Of a stretch of DNA of 64,000 bases, positions 1 through 14,016 are shown in pieces. The notes beneath the pieces are model-generated. The model had not been told where the DNA came from. It worked only from the letters and a program-made list of their open reading frames with translations, and ran no database searches. Source of the stretch: Ziziphus jujuba. Taxonomy: Eukaryota > Streptophyta > Magnoliopsida > Rosales > Rhamnaceae. The position numbers were made by a program, and so were the translations under genes. How positions within the stretch are numbered: the first letter of the stretch is position 1; every line of letters begins with the position of its first letter. The stretch lies in NCBI RefSeq assembly GCF_031755915.1, contig NC_083385.1:11677001-11741000 (forward strand). Reading direction: 5' to 3'.

Positions 1-56
1 ATTTTGATTGATATTTTGTTGGGATTATAGTAATTTCGCTATCTATATGTATGCAG

Positions 57-2102
57 TGAAACTAGACGAAGTCCAACCTATGAAGCTTATCCACGCTCAA
101 GAAGGTACTCTTTACATCATTTTGCCTGAGAATTTTTCTTTCCCATAAACGGAGCTTTGTAGAAGCTTATCATTTTCTTTTGTCTCTGTGTCTGTAGATC
201 AAGATCTCGGTCTTACTCACCATCATATTCAAGGAGATATCCTCGTGGCCGGCATTCTGATGATGTTCATCGAAGCAAGCCAGTGACTCCTAAAATAGAA
301 TATATTACTGAATTTGGGGGATCTGGCGATGGGAATGATTTAAAGCTCGAAGGACTTTCTCCTCCAACATCTCCTCCCTCTCAAGCTGATATGTTAAACC
401 GGTCGGAGCACTCGACCTTTAATTCTTGCAAAGATAGATTGGACATCTTTTCTCTGCTGCAGCTTTACCAAATTTTGTTACCTGAGGCAAACTTTTCTGG
501 TTTAGAACAGATAATGCCTAGGGTTTCTGGCATTGCTAAGAGGATGAGAGGAGGCAGCTTAGCCTAGGGTTATCCTCCTCTCCCTTCCTCTTGGGAACTA
601 TTGAAAGGGGTAACGCTAATGCTTCTCTTTCCTGCAGGCCAGCATCTGGTTGCATACTTGAGGCCCTTCATGTTGATCCTGCATCCGGTGTATCCCTTGA
701 CAAAGATAAGGGCTCTAAAGTGCTGAAACCATCAGTAAGGTATCTCATGGTGTCCTACTTGAACTGGAAAATTATGCTTTTGATATTTGCCAAAACTAGT
801 TGTTAGAAAAAATAAATAAATAAATAAATTAATTAAAGTCCAGATAGAAGTGTACCTATATATCTTCTGGCTAATTTGGTTTTAAATGAAAAGAATTATA
901 TACAGTTGTCGAAAAAAGATAAAATAAAATTTGATGCTCGAATTCCTTTAACTAAGTCTTCTCTTTCCTTCCACAGCTCATCTTCAGCACTAGCAAAGTT
1001 AACTAAGGCCAGTTCTTCTGTGGGACCAATGAAACAGCAACAGGGTGAGAAGAAAGAAACGCCACAAGAACGACTTAAAAGGATTATGAGCAGGCAGCTA
1101 AACAAACAAAGTATGATCTACAACCACTGTATTTTACAGGGAAGCAGTTAATGAAAAATATTTTAACATTTTTATGGTTTGTTGTGATGAACAAATTCCC
1201 CCTTTTCTCTGCTCATGTTATACTAATGGTCTAACTCATTAGTTTTGGAGTGGGTGATTTCACTTTTTAAGTTCCATCTATCTAGATCAAATGATACCTA
1301 TGATTATGTAACTTATTGCCTATATAGTTAAGAAGGATACAGCTACTGAGATGGCTAAAAAGCGAGAGCAAGAGCGCCAGAGGCTTGAAAAACTTGCAGA
1401 AACAAGCCAACTAAGTCGATATAGGCATCGCAGCCGTAGTAGAAGCTACAGTCGTTCTCCTCCAAGGTCAGTTTGCTATGTCTGTAGTTCATGCATAAGG
1501 ATACGCAGGAAGTTTGATTTGTATCTGTTCACGATGGGGTGGTAGTTACTGTGAGTATTTATTCAATTAGTTGTGGTCTGATATGTGTTTGAATACCACA
1601 AGCACTGCAGTGTTTCCAGATTTAAATGTCTGTTTTCCTTTTAGACATGTTTTCTAACTGGATTCCTACAAAATCTATAAGATAGATGTTTGCTGGGTTG
1701 ACAGATATGCTAGACATGGCACTGTTTAGTAATGTGTATGAATTAGCAATTTGATATATATCTATACATATATTATTTGAGAAAACTGGTATAGCAAATT
1801 AGATCAGCTAATAATGTGTTTACTTCAGAAGGCACCGACAGAGTAGGAGTCCAAGCAGAAACAGGAGTTCCCGAAGGTATAATTCTCATTCTCGGTCCCG
1901 CTCCCGCTCTCGCACTCATACACGATCTCGTTCCCGCTCCCGCACTCGTACACGATCTCGCTCCGGTTCCTACTCTGGTTCACCAAGGTGACCACATTGT
2001 TTTACTTTCAATTTTGTTGCCTGATATTATGGACCTATTTGTTGTCCTGAAGACTGATTCGAGAGCTGAAATTACAGGAGAAGAAGCCGAACAAGATACT
2101 GA
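57..2102 (+). CDS. CLASRP/SWAP-type SR splicing regulator, 3' part
   Basis: Nuclear arginine/serine-rich protein of the CLK4-associating (CLASRP, SFRS16/SWAP-N) family, expected to regulate pre-mRNA splicing. The gene starts left of the window. Coding exons: 57-104, 198-401, 638-739, 977-1110, 1328-1466, 1829-1987, 2078-2102 (TGA at 2100-2102); they join in frame to 269 residues. In order the protein shows an RS/SY-rich stretch (RSRSRSYSPSYSRRYPRGR), an ITEFGG motif, a conserved segment with LEALHVDPASGVSLDK, a basic coiled-coil-like region (ETPQERLKRIM, then EMAKKREQERQRLEKLAE), and an RS/RT dipeptide tail ending RSRTRY. The donor at 402-403 is weak, but using it gives the family sequence LNRPASG; skipping it runs into unrelated sequence and a stop. 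Family assignment is strong; it resembles Arabidopsis At4g36980 as I remember it. Confidence 0.85.
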
Positions 2103-5100
2103 TGATATTTAATCTATGTGGAAATCTGAATGCTTCATACATGTATGGGAGTCGTTTTGAAAGTGGGCCTTGTCAGCATTGGCTGCTTTCCCTTATAAGA
2201 TACCAGTCTTTCTTTCTTTTCTATTTCATTGTGAGAGAAGAAAAGTATGTTATGATTTCTCCCCCCTTTCTTTTCTTAACTTTGTCAAATCTTTATCAAC
2301 TACATTGTATTTGTAATGGGTAAGAAATGAGTTTTGGTAATTTCTTTTATCATAAAGACCAATGTTAATAGCTCTCATCTTGTGCTGGTTACAAAGCTTT
2401 AAATTAATCAGCCATTTTATGATTTTTAGTTCTCGGTAAACTACCACTGTAATTAATTCATTTAAAATATGAAAACTATGGTGATTGAATGTTAGTAATA
2501 ACGGTTTATAATGTGCAAATGAACGCCAACTATATTTTCATCAAAAAAATAAATTAATGAGCTATATTTTTAGTCTTTCACGAAGCAACCCAATATTGAT
2601 AGATGACTAAATAAAAAATTAAAAAAATATGGTACTGGGAGAGTACGTTTTGTTACTATATTGGGTAGTGCAAGATACGCTTATCGATATCAGACAAAGT
2701 AGTTGAAATATAACGGAGGAGGCTCGAAGAAGTGCGCAAAAAGTCTCAATAATCAAAATTCTAATTCTATTTGTTTAATACAATAAAATAGGACGAGAGA
2801 ATTGTAGCCTGTCCCTCTCTAGTTTAGACTTTTCAGTATTTAAGCTCTGGTTCCCTATGAAAAAGGTACCAGTAGCCAATATTCAAGTATTTAGGACACT
2901 CAAATCTAATGGTTGGACTGAAATTTAAGTGGTGAACTTTTTAGCTGGAGAATGTTATCCCAACGTCCTATCAGTAAATCTCGCTTTAACCATTAGTTTG
3001 GAATTTTTTTAAAAAGGAAAAAAAAATTTTATTGAGGTTGAATTTGTTTTTGGAACTTTGATTTACATTGGATTTGTTTGTATTCATTTGGTCAAAGAGG
3101 GTGAATACCAGAATACAGGAAAAAAGTTAGTGGAGGAGCTAAAATGCGGTCAAGGCCAATTGTGAAGATAGTGGGTACTTTATGTCACTTGTCATATTAA
3201 CATAAGACTACAAGAGAAAGAGAGTAAAATATATATATATATATATATATATGATACTGCATTTTGAATTAATTCATTTCTACCCGATACCAAGAACTAG
3301 AAAGTGTGGTTACTTTTACAACGATAATCCTAGTTTTGTTGATCTTGACTAAAGGAATATGACTAAGAAAATAAAGATATTTTTGGGAATCCGAAGACGA
3401 AATTGATCAATTTTTTGCAATGCCCTAAATTTCGGTATGAAATTGGTGCTCTTGGGGGATACGAAAACTTGATGGTATGGACTACACTGTTTCAACACAT
3501 GTAGTTGATTTTGGTTTTCTTTAGATTTTTTTCAATCTAATTCCTAATCGAAACCCATACATACGTAATATGCTGAGACTAGGCTGGTTGCTTTGTTCAT
3601 CACATCAAGGAAAAATTACACCAATTATGCTTGCAAGTTGGTTAGACAAGTGGGTATGTGCTTCTCAGAATAGAATAGAATTGAGTTGAATCGAATTAAA
3701 TTGAATTTTAGTTCACTTAGCGTAAATGCTTGTATATTCGCCTAAATACTGCTATTGGACCAACCTCGGATCCAAATGAAATAAAGAAAGAGATTCCTTA
3801 TATTTCATGGATAGAAATTGGACCAATTGATGGACGTTGAAAATTTTGATGGAAGAGACTGAAAAGAAAAGAAAAGTGGAAGAAGAAACTCAACACCCAA
3901 GTTGCTCTACAAACATGATCTTCTTCATGCTCTCAAAACTCCTTTTACTTCTCTTTTTGTTTCCCGTGAGCCACACGGGACATCTTCTGCCTTTGATCCG
4001 TTAAAAGCAAAAGCATCAAAAAATAATAATAAAAATAAAAAAATAAAAAAATCCAAACTTTTGTTTATTCCATCCTTATCACACGCACGCATTCTCTTTC
4101 TCAATGAAATAGATGCTCAACGCTTACCTTTTTACCTCTTATTTCACACCTTTACGATTTTTAGGCAGTATTAAATAAATAAGTAAATAAAAAAAAGAAA
4201 ATGAATAATATTACCACCACACGAGGGGCCACTATTCTATTATATTTCTCACTTTGGCCGAAAGATGCTTCACCATATATGAACTACTAAGAATATCAAT
4301 CTGTTTGATTTATTCTCTCAAACTGCAAATCTTCTTTTTTACTATCTTTTAATTAACAAAAAGAACCGCCAATTGATTGATTGTCTCTTTTAGCCTTCCT
4401 AATTTTCAATTATCAACATGTTAGTTGGTCTTTTTCACTTTGTATATACAATGAAGAAACGAATCCCCATTTCACTAATTTAAAAAAAAAAAACAAAAAA
4501 TGTAGGCCTACCCGTATTAGGCTTTAACGACCCACATAACCTTAGGCAAGGAAACCCCTATTTATAAATTAATTGTTTCTTAAAAGTATAAAATATGTTT
4601 TCCAAGGTTAGTGAAGCACATGGGATGGTGTATCTCTCTTGGAATAATTTAATGATAATTATGAATACTCAATCTGATAATTGTGTAAATTAGGATTATT
4701 TGTAGGTTATATCCTACCCTACAAAATGATTTTATTCTTTCAAGCATGCATTACCCTTCTTTTTAATTGTTTTGATATTATAATATCATCATAATCACCC
4801 TAAAAAATTCACTCTTTTTTTTTTTTTTTTTTTTTTTGGTCCTAGTCTAACTTTGAGGCTTTGAAATTAGTTATTTATATAAATACCGAGTTCTTTCACG
4901 TTTGAACTATACATATAAATGACTATATAATTTCAGTCCCAAATACTATTCTCTTTCCAACATCATACTGATATCACTTTGTACTAATGCATTAATAATT
5001 TACCTTTGTATTTATGCATTTGGTAATATTCGAATTGGTCTGAATAAACACAAAGTTGTCTGCTGTTGTAAATTTGAATGTGTAAACGAGATCTGTTGTA

Positions 5101-6551
5101 TAGGCAAATGGTGGGACTTATGTGGCCGTCACTTGGCCAAGTAATGTCAAAGAAAATTAGACAAAATTTGAACCCAAAATAGCAAAAAAATATCCTGTCC
5201 TATTATGAAGTTATCATTTTGAAAAAAAAAAAAAAATCATAAAAACAAGCATATAGTTCCCACTTGTTTTCAATATGTTTGAGTTTAAATTTAATTGGTT
5301 GTCTTTATCTCTTTATTATATTTTATTTTAAAAATATTTACTGTGTAAACCTTTGTATATATGCATATGTTCAGACAAAAGCTACATAAAATGTCGATGA
5401 AAAGATTTATTAAGCTTTACGGATAAGTTCAATTCCTACCAAACAAAAGATGAACCATGTATATATATACACACACACATACACACACAAACTTATAAAA
5501 TAGCTTGCTGGGGACAAAATTAAGCAAATGAATTCGTTTTTCCTAGACAATTTAAGAAATTTCTCCATCCATCTATCAATCAGAAAGTATTTCTTTTGTG
5601 TGCTTTTTTTTTCCGCCCGCAAAGAACAACACATCAACTGTCTCCATTTTTGATAGCCATATTCATTTTGAAACCATAGGTTCACGAATCATGACAAATA
5701 CACATGTAGACAACAATTCATATATTTCCAGACAACCTTCATCTAATCAAACACATAATAGCCCGATAAAGAGAAATGATAGCTTGATTAATTAAATATT
5801 CGGGGGAACATAATTTGGAATTGAGGAAGACATTTGAGCAATGTTGCCCACAAACTTCCATACCACAAATGAGTTAAGGATAGGCAAATTCATTTTCAAT
5901 ATGGACCCCCACTCTGCCTTGCCTACTACTTCTATATACAAAGACAATGACAACCTCCAATTGTTCCAATTTCACACAACCATTGTAGATCTTTCTTTGA
6001 CTTTTTTATACAATCTTTTGATATGGTTTGTGACCATGCTATTTTGTCAAAATACGCTCTTATCCACCCCCAACAATCTTTATTTTGTATTTCATGCATA
6101 GCGAGACCATGCTACTTTGGTCCATCCAAAGTCCTTCATATATCAAAGCAAAAGCCCTTAATTCCCACTCAAGATCCTTGTTTGTTAAGACTAAGATTCG
6201 AATTTTTATTCATTTTTAGTGTTTTTTAAGGCTTGCTTTTTGCTTAATAGGTATCCATGCCGTATGGCCCATGCAAAAATCCTGAAAAAGTAGGAATCAG
6301 TCTCACGTAAAGAGCTAGTGCTATGGTATGAGTAGTATTCAAGTTGCTTCCAAACCAAGAACTACTTTTGCAAGTGGGTATATCATATTTTGCTTATTGG
6401 GGGTAACTGGGTTTTATGCACAACTTACGCATAAGAGATCATATGATAGAATAATATATTTCACATATTCTTCGTATTATTAATTTGATGTGATAGAAGA
6501 GAAAAGAACTAAATATTATCTTTTGTTTGTTTAATTTAAATTGTGTAACTT

Positions 6552-6586
<35 letters not shown>

Positions 6587-8222
6587 TAGTGGACTATGAA
6601 ACCGTTGACTAATTAATCTTTACCGACCTAATGGTATTTACTAATATAAAACCGAAAAAATTTTATAACGAAATTCAAGGCCAATCTCACATGTCAGATT
6701 CTCTTCATCAAAATTCAACTCAAAATTATTAATCAATTTTCATACTGCCCCAGAATCCCAAACAATTCAAAATTTTACATTTTGTTTGCTTTCTAGAGGA
6801 ATATAAGTGCTTCCATCACGTGCGGAACCTGAGAAAATAGCCGTTAATATTGAATGCTTTGTTTTTACTTGAGCTTATATATAGAAACGACAATGCAGGT
6901 TTGGAGCATAATTGCATGTTTTGGCTGTCAATCAAACAAAATTTTCAAAAATATGTAATATATATATATATATATATCATATATTATAGGTGTTCATAAA
7001 CATGTATCACATTTTTTTTTTTTGGTGAATTAATATTGGATCACATATATTCTTTATCACTTCCCTCTACGCTAATCAACAATCTATGTTGCTTAATGAA
7101 CATACCAAATTTAGACTGATCCATTACCACTCTCTACCAAACAGACACAATCAATGTAGACTCTCATATGTGACAAGTATTACAGATCCTCCAACTACTA
7201 AAAAATCAGATACTAGTTAGCTGCAAATATCCAAAAAAAATGTTAAATATATATTTTTATGACAAGCTGTGAAATTTGTTAGAAATGAAATGAAATGTAA
7301 AAGCAGCGAACATTTTGTTTTTTTTTTAACTGCCGGCTATAGCCAGCTTTTTCCAAACAACTCATTGTCTGTCTGTCTTGCTATGTTTAGATGAATTCAG
7401 AACGCTTTATTTTTGATTCGCCGTTGGATTTTTCAACTTTTTCCAGGCACTGAGAAAAATCAATTCAAGGACTCAAAATCTTCCCTGTATATTCCCATAT
7501 ATAAGGGAAGCTTAAAGATTTTTTTAACTGCATGCCATTGCCAGCTCTCTGACTCCATTAATTGATGTTTGTTTACTTATTTATCTTTTTAGTTATTTAT
7601 TTATTTATTTTTATTTATTTTCGAAAGAGGGTGTTTGACACTTGGAGAATGGGGAACAGATCCACGTGACACTGCCAATCTTTCTCCTGAAAGTAATGCC
7701 CCTTCCATTACGGCTATACTTTCGATTCATTTCTTTTCTTTTCTTTTTTTTTTGATGAATTGAATTCATTTCTCAAAACTTTGTCAATTTGAACATTTAA
7801 TTAAGCGGTGGCTTAGATAGTGAAACTCGGGCTGTCCGTGATTTTTTAAAGTTTTTTTTAATTGTAATTTATTGAATTTTGGTTTATTTTCTTGTCTACT
7901 TGAAGAGGTTTTTGATGAAAATTTATGTCTCTCTTTTGAAAACATTGTTTATTATAATGGCTTCGTCTTTTTCGCTGATTCTTGCATATAATTTAAGAGC
8001 AATATAGTACATCCTTTTTATTTAATGTTCGTTTTCACAGTACTATTTATATATTCTTTAATTTATTTTACTATGTTTTTTACCACTAACTTGTGTCCAT
8101 AAACACACACATTAACACATCACCATCTGCAATTTCTTGATTAGTTTCATAATATCAAAATATATTATTTCAGTCGACCTCTAAAACTGGGTAATGAATT
8201 CGTACTTGTTCTGTAAAATTCT

Positions 8223-8257
<35 letters not shown>

Positions 8258-9470
8258 CATTTTGAAATAATTTATTCTCGCAATAAAATATTTTAATTCA
8301 TAAAATAATGCACATGATCTTAAGTTTTTGGTATGTGTGAATTTTGAATAGTGAATAACCTCCTGCCAACAAAAAGGAAGGGCTAAATAACTTTTTTCTT
8401 TTTTTCTTTTTTTGGAATTTTCTGAGGAGTCAATTTACAGTACCAACCCTACTTGCTGTGAAGGGTTGGCAGGTGGAAATATATCTTTCAATGTTAACCC
8501 ACTATTATTTTATTTTATTTTTTATTTTTTTGGCTAAATTTTAACCTACTAGTTGTGTGCATTTCATTGATGACATTATATAAACACATTGATTTTAGTA
8601 GTCTATTTGGGTTTTTTTCTGGATTGAATGGATATCTCAACCACCATTAAGGAATGAACTTAATATATCCACAGCTCCCAAAAAAAAATAAATAAATAAA
8701 CATTTTTAAAATAATAATAATAAAAAAAATGCAAATCACATTTATTGAAGTATTAAGGGAAGGTAATGAATGAGCAAAGAATGCCCTCAACTTGAGAAAC
8801 ATAATTCTGCTTTACCAACTACTCTCATGCTGATCACCAATCATTAGCTGATTAGATTTACTAACAAAATTAATCCTAACAAAAAAACTTTGACCTAGAA
8901 ATAAATACCATAAAAAAATAATCCCAAAATATTTATAATAATTCAACAACAATGTGGACTGATGATTGTGTGCTTGACCTTTATATTCACCAAGTGCATT
9001 ATTGTTAATGGGCCAGACATTTGTCATACCAAAGCCCATAACACAAAAAAAAAAAAAAAAGCATTAAAACATAATTAATTAAATTTAGCACCAAAAGTTC
9101 AATTGATTACCCTGAAGAATTTTAGCGCTCCTCCCAATGTAAAAAGAAAAAAAAAAAGAAAGAAAGAAAGAAAAAAATTCTCTCTTTTATTTATTTATTT
9201 ATAATTTTGGTAGGAAAATTCCGTTAATAAAGAGTGACAGCCTCCCAACACAATCAATTCCCAGGTTACACACTTTTTTGGCTTGAACAACCGTTGTATT
9301 AAAGATTAGTAAACGGCAGTAAATGGATTAATTTATTACTGATTAAAAATATATATATATATATATATATATTATGTTGTGTCAATCATTATCGGAAACT
9401 CCAGGGGCAATTAAGAGAATTCAGATGAATAAGATACATTACTGAAATCTCAATGTGGAGCCCACTCATT
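2103..9470. other. 3' UTR then AT-rich intergenic DNA
   Basis: The first few hundred bases are probably the 3' UTR of the CLASRP-like gene. The rest is AT-rich with no open frame showing exon-like splice signals or recognisable protein similarity on either strand. It holds several pure (AT)n tracts (about 3227-3252, 6557-6583, 6958-6977, 8226-8254, 9348-9371) and poly(A)/poly(T) runs. I see no tRNA, coding gene or complete transposon. Confidence 0.6.
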
Positions 9471-9476
9471 AACAGC

Positions 9477-9484
9477 TATAAATA
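9477..9484 (+). promoter_or_regulatory. TATA box of the SMI1/KNR4-type gene
   Basis: TATAAATA lies 286 bases before the start codon and about 30 bases before a pyrimidine-rich leader, the spacing expected for a plant TATA promoter. Position and match are seen; function is inferred. Confidence 0.65.
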
Positions 9485-9509
9485 ACAAAGCTTTGTTTAC
9501 GCTACAAAG

Positions 9510-9541
9510 TCTCTCTCTCTATCTCTCTATCTCTCTCTTTC
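9510..9541 (+). repeat. CT-rich microsatellite in the 5' leader
   Basis: An interrupted (CT)n tract lies just downstream of the predicted transcription start. CT-rich leaders are common in plant 5' UTRs and can affect expression. No function is shown here. Confidence 0.7.
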
Positions 9542-9769
9542 TCTGGAAAAGCACTCCGCTCCTGCAAAATCCCACGCTTTTTTATTTCCCAAATTTTCAC
9601 TTCACTCGCACACATTTCGGACCCCAAAAGAGAAAGAAAGAAAGAAAGAAGCAGACCCCAAAAAAAAAAAAAAAAAAAGCATTTAGATTTCCGGCAAAAG
9701 CAATATATATTCGCTGAGCACACACACGCACAGAAGATCAGATATTGATTCTTTCTGATAACACTAACA

Positions 9770-10981
9770 ATGGTCGACGTTGACCGGAGAATGACCGGTC
9801 TGAACCCGGCTCATGTCGCCGGTCTCCGCCGACTATCGGCTCGAGCCGCGGCTGCCCCTTCTACAGCTGTCACTACCACCGCATCGCTCCCAGTTCGCAA
9901 CGGTCTCTTCTCATTTTCTTCTTTGGCCGAGAAGGTCATATCCCATCTTCGGAACTCTGGTATTCAGGTCCAACCGGGTCTCTCTGACGCCGAGTTCGCT
10001 CGTGCTGAAGCCGAGTTTGGTTTCGCATTCCCTCCTGACCTTAGAGCTGTTCTCTCCGCCGGTCTGCCTGTTGGTCCTGGCTTCCCCGACTGGCGTTCGG
10101 CGGGTGCTCGGCTCCATCTCCGGGCGTCGCTTGACCTTCCTATCGCAGCGATTTCGTTCCAGATAGCTCGGAACACCCTCTGGTCTAAATCATGGGGTCC
10201 GAGACCGTCGGACCCGGAAAGAGCTTTACGGGTCGCTCGTAACGCTCTGAAGAGAGCGCCGCTTTTGATACCTATTTTCAACCATTGTTACATTCCTTGC
10301 AATCCTTCTTTGGCTGGAAACCCTATCTTCTTCGTCGACGAGAATAGGATCTTCTGTTGTGGTTTGGATCTATCTGATTTCTTCGATCGCGAGTCTTTGT
10401 TCCGGAGCTCCGAGTCCGATCCTCAGCTCCTCAAGAAGCAAAGATCCGTAAGTGAGAAATCGGCCGGTTCGTCTTCGAATTTCTCGCGTAGGAGCCTGGA
10501 CAGTGGGTTTGGTTCCGGAGCCAGAACGCCGAGATGGGTGGAATTCTGGAGCGACGCCGCCGTGGATCGGCGCCGGAGGAACTCTTCGTCGTCGTCTTCG
10601 TCGTCGCCTGAGAGGTTCTTTGATATGCCGAGGTCCGAAATACCGAACTGGGTGGAGGAGTACATTGGGCAAATAGGATCCGTATTGAGACAAGGCGGGT
10701 GGAACGAATCGGATATATCCGAAATCGTGCACGTATCGGCCTCCGGATTCTTCGAAGGTGAGATGGTTTTGTTAGACAATCAAGCAGTCCTCGATGCTCT
10801 GCTTCTGAAAGCTGATCGGTTTTCGGACTCGCTTCGTAAAGCCGGGTGGAGCTCCGAAGAGGTATCCGACGCTTTGGGTTTTGATTTTCGACCGGAGAAG
10901 GAGAAGAAACCGGCTAAGAAACTGTCCCCGGAACTCGTGGAACGGATCGGGAAACTGGCTGAATCGGTATCTCGGTCATAA
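9770..10981 (+). CDS. SMI1/KNR4-type protein, intronless, 403 aa
   Basis: Single uninterrupted frame of 403 residues. The start was chosen because the ATG sits in a good plant context (AACAATGG) after a TATA box and leader, and because coding-type GC content begins there. Residues about 68-110 ([22 protein letters not shown], then a Gly/Pro-rich loop ending FPDW) match the SMI1/KNR4 (SUKH-like) fold start; [22 protein letters not shown] around 165-190 fits its later strands. A linker with a polyserine run (about residue 270) follows, then a C-terminal part with [19 protein letters not shown] and a [15 protein letters not shown] repeat-like helix pair. In yeast this domain is linked to cell-wall and Ca2+ signalling; the plant role is unknown. 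Codon use is far more GC-rich than the flanks. It resembles Arabidopsis At5g67020/At3g50340 as remembered. Confidence 0.8.
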   Translation: MVDVDRRMTGLNPAHVAGLRRLSARAAAAPSTAVTTTASLPVRNGLFSFSSLAEKVISHLRNSGIQVQPGLSDAEFARAEAEFGFAFPPDLRAVLSAGLPVGPGFPDWRSAGARLHLRASLDLPIAAISFQIARNTLWSKSWGPRPSDPERALRVARNALKRAPLLIPIFNHCYIPCNPSLAGNPIFFVDENRIFCCGLDLSDFFDRESLFRSSESDPQLLKKQRSVSEKSAGSSSNFSRRSLDSGFGSGARTPRWVEFWSDAAVDRRRRNSSSSSSSSPERFFDMPRSEIPNWVEEYIGQIGSVLRQGGWNESDISEIVHVSASGFFEGEMVLLDNQAVLDALLLKADRFSDSLRKAGWSSEEVSDALGFDFRPEKEKKPAKKLSPELVERIGKLAESVSRS

Positions 10982-12868
10982 TACCGGTTTCGATATTCTT
11001 TATCTTTTCTTTTTTTAATTTTTTTCCCTTTTTCTTTTGAAATTAAAAATCCTCGGGTTTTGCATTTTCCTCCTTGGGTAAAAAAAAAAAATTGAATATA
11101 TGGGGGAACGCGTTGTACTATGAAACAAAGTGTATTTTGAGGGGGGGAAAAAAAAAAAAAAGCTAAAAGAAAATATCAAAGACTTCAAAATTTACAACCA
11201 ATATAATATAAATAACTATATGAAAAAAAATATATATATATATATATTTGTATTTCTGTCTATTCTCCTCGTTTGTTGTTTGTTCTGTAAATTTCCTGAT
11301 ATATTACAAATATTTTTGTTTTCCTTTCTAATTACATGTTTACAGCTCATAATTCTTAGTATTAGTTGTAAGAAATATTTATTTTCTTTACAGCACGTGT
11401 GTATAATTATAAACCAAAAGGACGTTAATGGGGTCCCTTGTTTGCCGGTGTGGAACAGCACATCATCACATTCCAGGCCAGCAGTGACTTAAAACGGTGC
11501 CGTTTATTCACCTATCTGGAGTGTTTCTGTTGTTGTTGTTGTTTTTTTTTTTTTTTTTTTTTTTTTGGGGTCCATATACACCTATTTGGATTGTTAATGA
11601 AATTGTAGATTTTATTTTCTCATGGGAGAGCATGACAGTGGCACTGGCAAAACCAAAAGTCTCTGCTTTTAAGAAAAACCATTTAAGACACAGAGAAACA
11701 GGGGATAGGATAGGGTTGGGGAAGAGAGAGAGAAGTAGAGAAGGCAGACAGGAAGGGATATTGTAAATTTTGGGTTTTTGTCATTGGAATTTGAGAAAAT
11801 AAAAATAAAAGGATATGAAGAAGAAGAGAAAGAGGGCTGGCAGAGATAGAGGGCAGAAAAAGAAAAAAAAAAAAAAAAAAAAAGGAAAAAAATCTGACAC
11901 AGAAACCTTCTCAGAGCTTAGCTTTTAAGAGACACAACAACGAGGTGTGTTTGGATTTGCTGTTTAAAAATAGGGAAAGGAAGATTTTGGGTACGTATCT
12001 TTTTTAAACAAGTTGTAGACTTATAGTAATGTTGGTAATTGTATAAAAGGTTGGAGGATATTTTTGTAAAGGTAAAAGATTTAGGGGACCACGTGATGTA
12101 GGGTCCCACAGTTGGGTCCGTACATGACATGCGATAGTTAGGAGACTGAGGAGGGAAGGCGGGAGGGAAAAAAAGGATGCAAAAGAGTAGGCTTTCATTC
12201 ACATTTTTTTAAAAGAAAATTTTGGGTGTCTTTTTTCTGTAAATTAATACGTTCACAACATATGAAATAGAATAAAAAGAGAGTTTATAGAAGAAGTGTG
12301 TGGGGGAGTCTTCTTCTTGTTTTGGGTCACTGTGTGAATGGTTATTTTGGATACATTTGCCAAGCATCTTAATGCAAAGTCCACATAGGGGGGTGTGTGA
12401 GAAGCGTTAACAAGGTACGGTTTTGGACAGAGAAATGACTTTGAAGCTTTTAACTTTCAAATTGATGTCTGGGTCAAGAATGGTAGACTTAAAAGTAAGA
12501 TCATTTTGTTTTTTGTTTTTTTCTTCCCAATCAAAAATAGTGTAATATGTTTTGGGCTAGTAATATTCTCATTCATCTTTAATATCGAAAAAATAAAAAA
12601 TAAAAACAAAATTGGGTGAATCATGTTGATGGATATATGCATATATATAAGAAGGAAACAAGAGGCAGAGCGCTGTGGCAGCGTTGGATACCACCTTTCT
12701 CATTCGGATGACTGATATGTATTAGCCGTCTCTAGAAACCACTTTTCAATGAAAATGGCAATAATTAGAGTTTGACAAAGGAACGAATTATGAAATTGGA
12801 CTCGGAATGACCCAAAAATCACCATCAAGAAAAAGAAAGAAAATGAAATAGGCAAATTAAGGTGGATA

Positions 12869-12869
12869 C

Positions 12870-12943
<74 letters not shown>
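12869..12943. repeat. Compound (TA)n(GA)n microsatellite
   Basis: About 11 TA units run directly into about 26 perfect GA units. This is the longest perfect dinucleotide array in the window and likely to vary in length between individuals. Confidence 0.95.
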
Positions 12944-12945
<2 letters not shown>

Positions 12946-13696
12946 ATATTGGAATTTGGGTTATAGGAGGCACTTGGGAAACCTGCCAAGTGCCAATGTG
13001 CCATCCTCATTCCTTCCCATGCAGGTTGAATTCCAAGTACCGAACAATAAATGCTCCAACGGTCACTGCCACTACCACCACCATAACCACCTGTGCCGAC
13101 CGTTGTTCTGTCACGTGCCATTCCACCGCCTCATTTACCCTCTTCACATGCCCACACCACACTAGCTCTGCTCTCGCACGTGCTGGCGGATCTCTTTCCC
13201 TTTCTAAGTTGATGATCCAAGCAAAACAATGCATATAGTATTATATGCAGGGAAATAATTTTATTGTATATATATACAGTAAAATTAATATTTTTTTCAA
13301 AAAGCGCCAGGTGTGGATCACAGCGTAAAACTCATTATATGCATATAGTATATATAGAAACTAGTAACCACCCATCCATGCAAATGCAAACTGTCATTGT
13401 ACATGTTTGATGGGCCCTCTCGTGGATAATTGTTAATGGTTATGGGCTGTGATATCTTTTACTCTGTCTGTGTCTGCAGGTCTTTAGACACAACAGTCAA
13501 GTTCGAAAAGTATAAGATCTTTGACATCTGTCCCATAAGCCCAAAATGAAATATTCATTTTCACAGATCATAGAAAGATGTATGGTGTTCAAAATATATG
13601 GTGGATCAGGGGATTAAATGTGCCCTCATTTGTCCTTTATAAAGGATACGTGTTGAATTTGGAAGGGATTATGTGGAGAGGGCCGGGGGTTGGGGC

Positions 13697-14016
13697 GGGG
13701 TCCTAGATTTGTCAAGCGAAACAAGACCATAACTTAAATTGGGTTATAAATTCAAAAGAACTCTCAAAATCCCCCCTTCAAAAAAAGCAAAAAAGAAAAA
13801 AGGTTGTAGTCGGGATTGAGACCACAGCTTCAGTTTGACAAGAGGAGGGGGGGTCCTAGATTTGTCAAGCGAAACAAGACAATAGCTTAAATTGGGCTAT
13901 GAATGCAAACGAACTTTCAAAACCCCCTAAAAAAATTAAAAAAATAAAAATAAAATAAAAGAAGAAGAAGTTGTAGTTGGGATTGAGACCACAGCTTCAG
14001 TTCAACAAGAACGGAG
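13697..14016. repeat. Tandem duplication, unit about 153 bp
   Basis: Two adjacent diverged copies each start GGGTCCTAGATTTGTCAAGC and end near ACCACAGCTTCAGTT followed by a purine-rich tract. The anchor TCCTAGA occurs at 13701 and 13854, giving the 153-base offset. The A-rich middle differs in length between copies. Confidence 0.85.

Noticed and set aside
11130..11492. 120-codon plus-strand frame after the SMI1-type gene
   Set aside because: Starts in poly(A) and consists of Lys/Ile/Phe-rich low-complexity translation of AT-rich DNA.
12956..13238. GC-richer patch as a small gene
   Set aside because: Several overlapping frames, His/Thr-rich only from CACCAC repeats, and no family or splice evidence.
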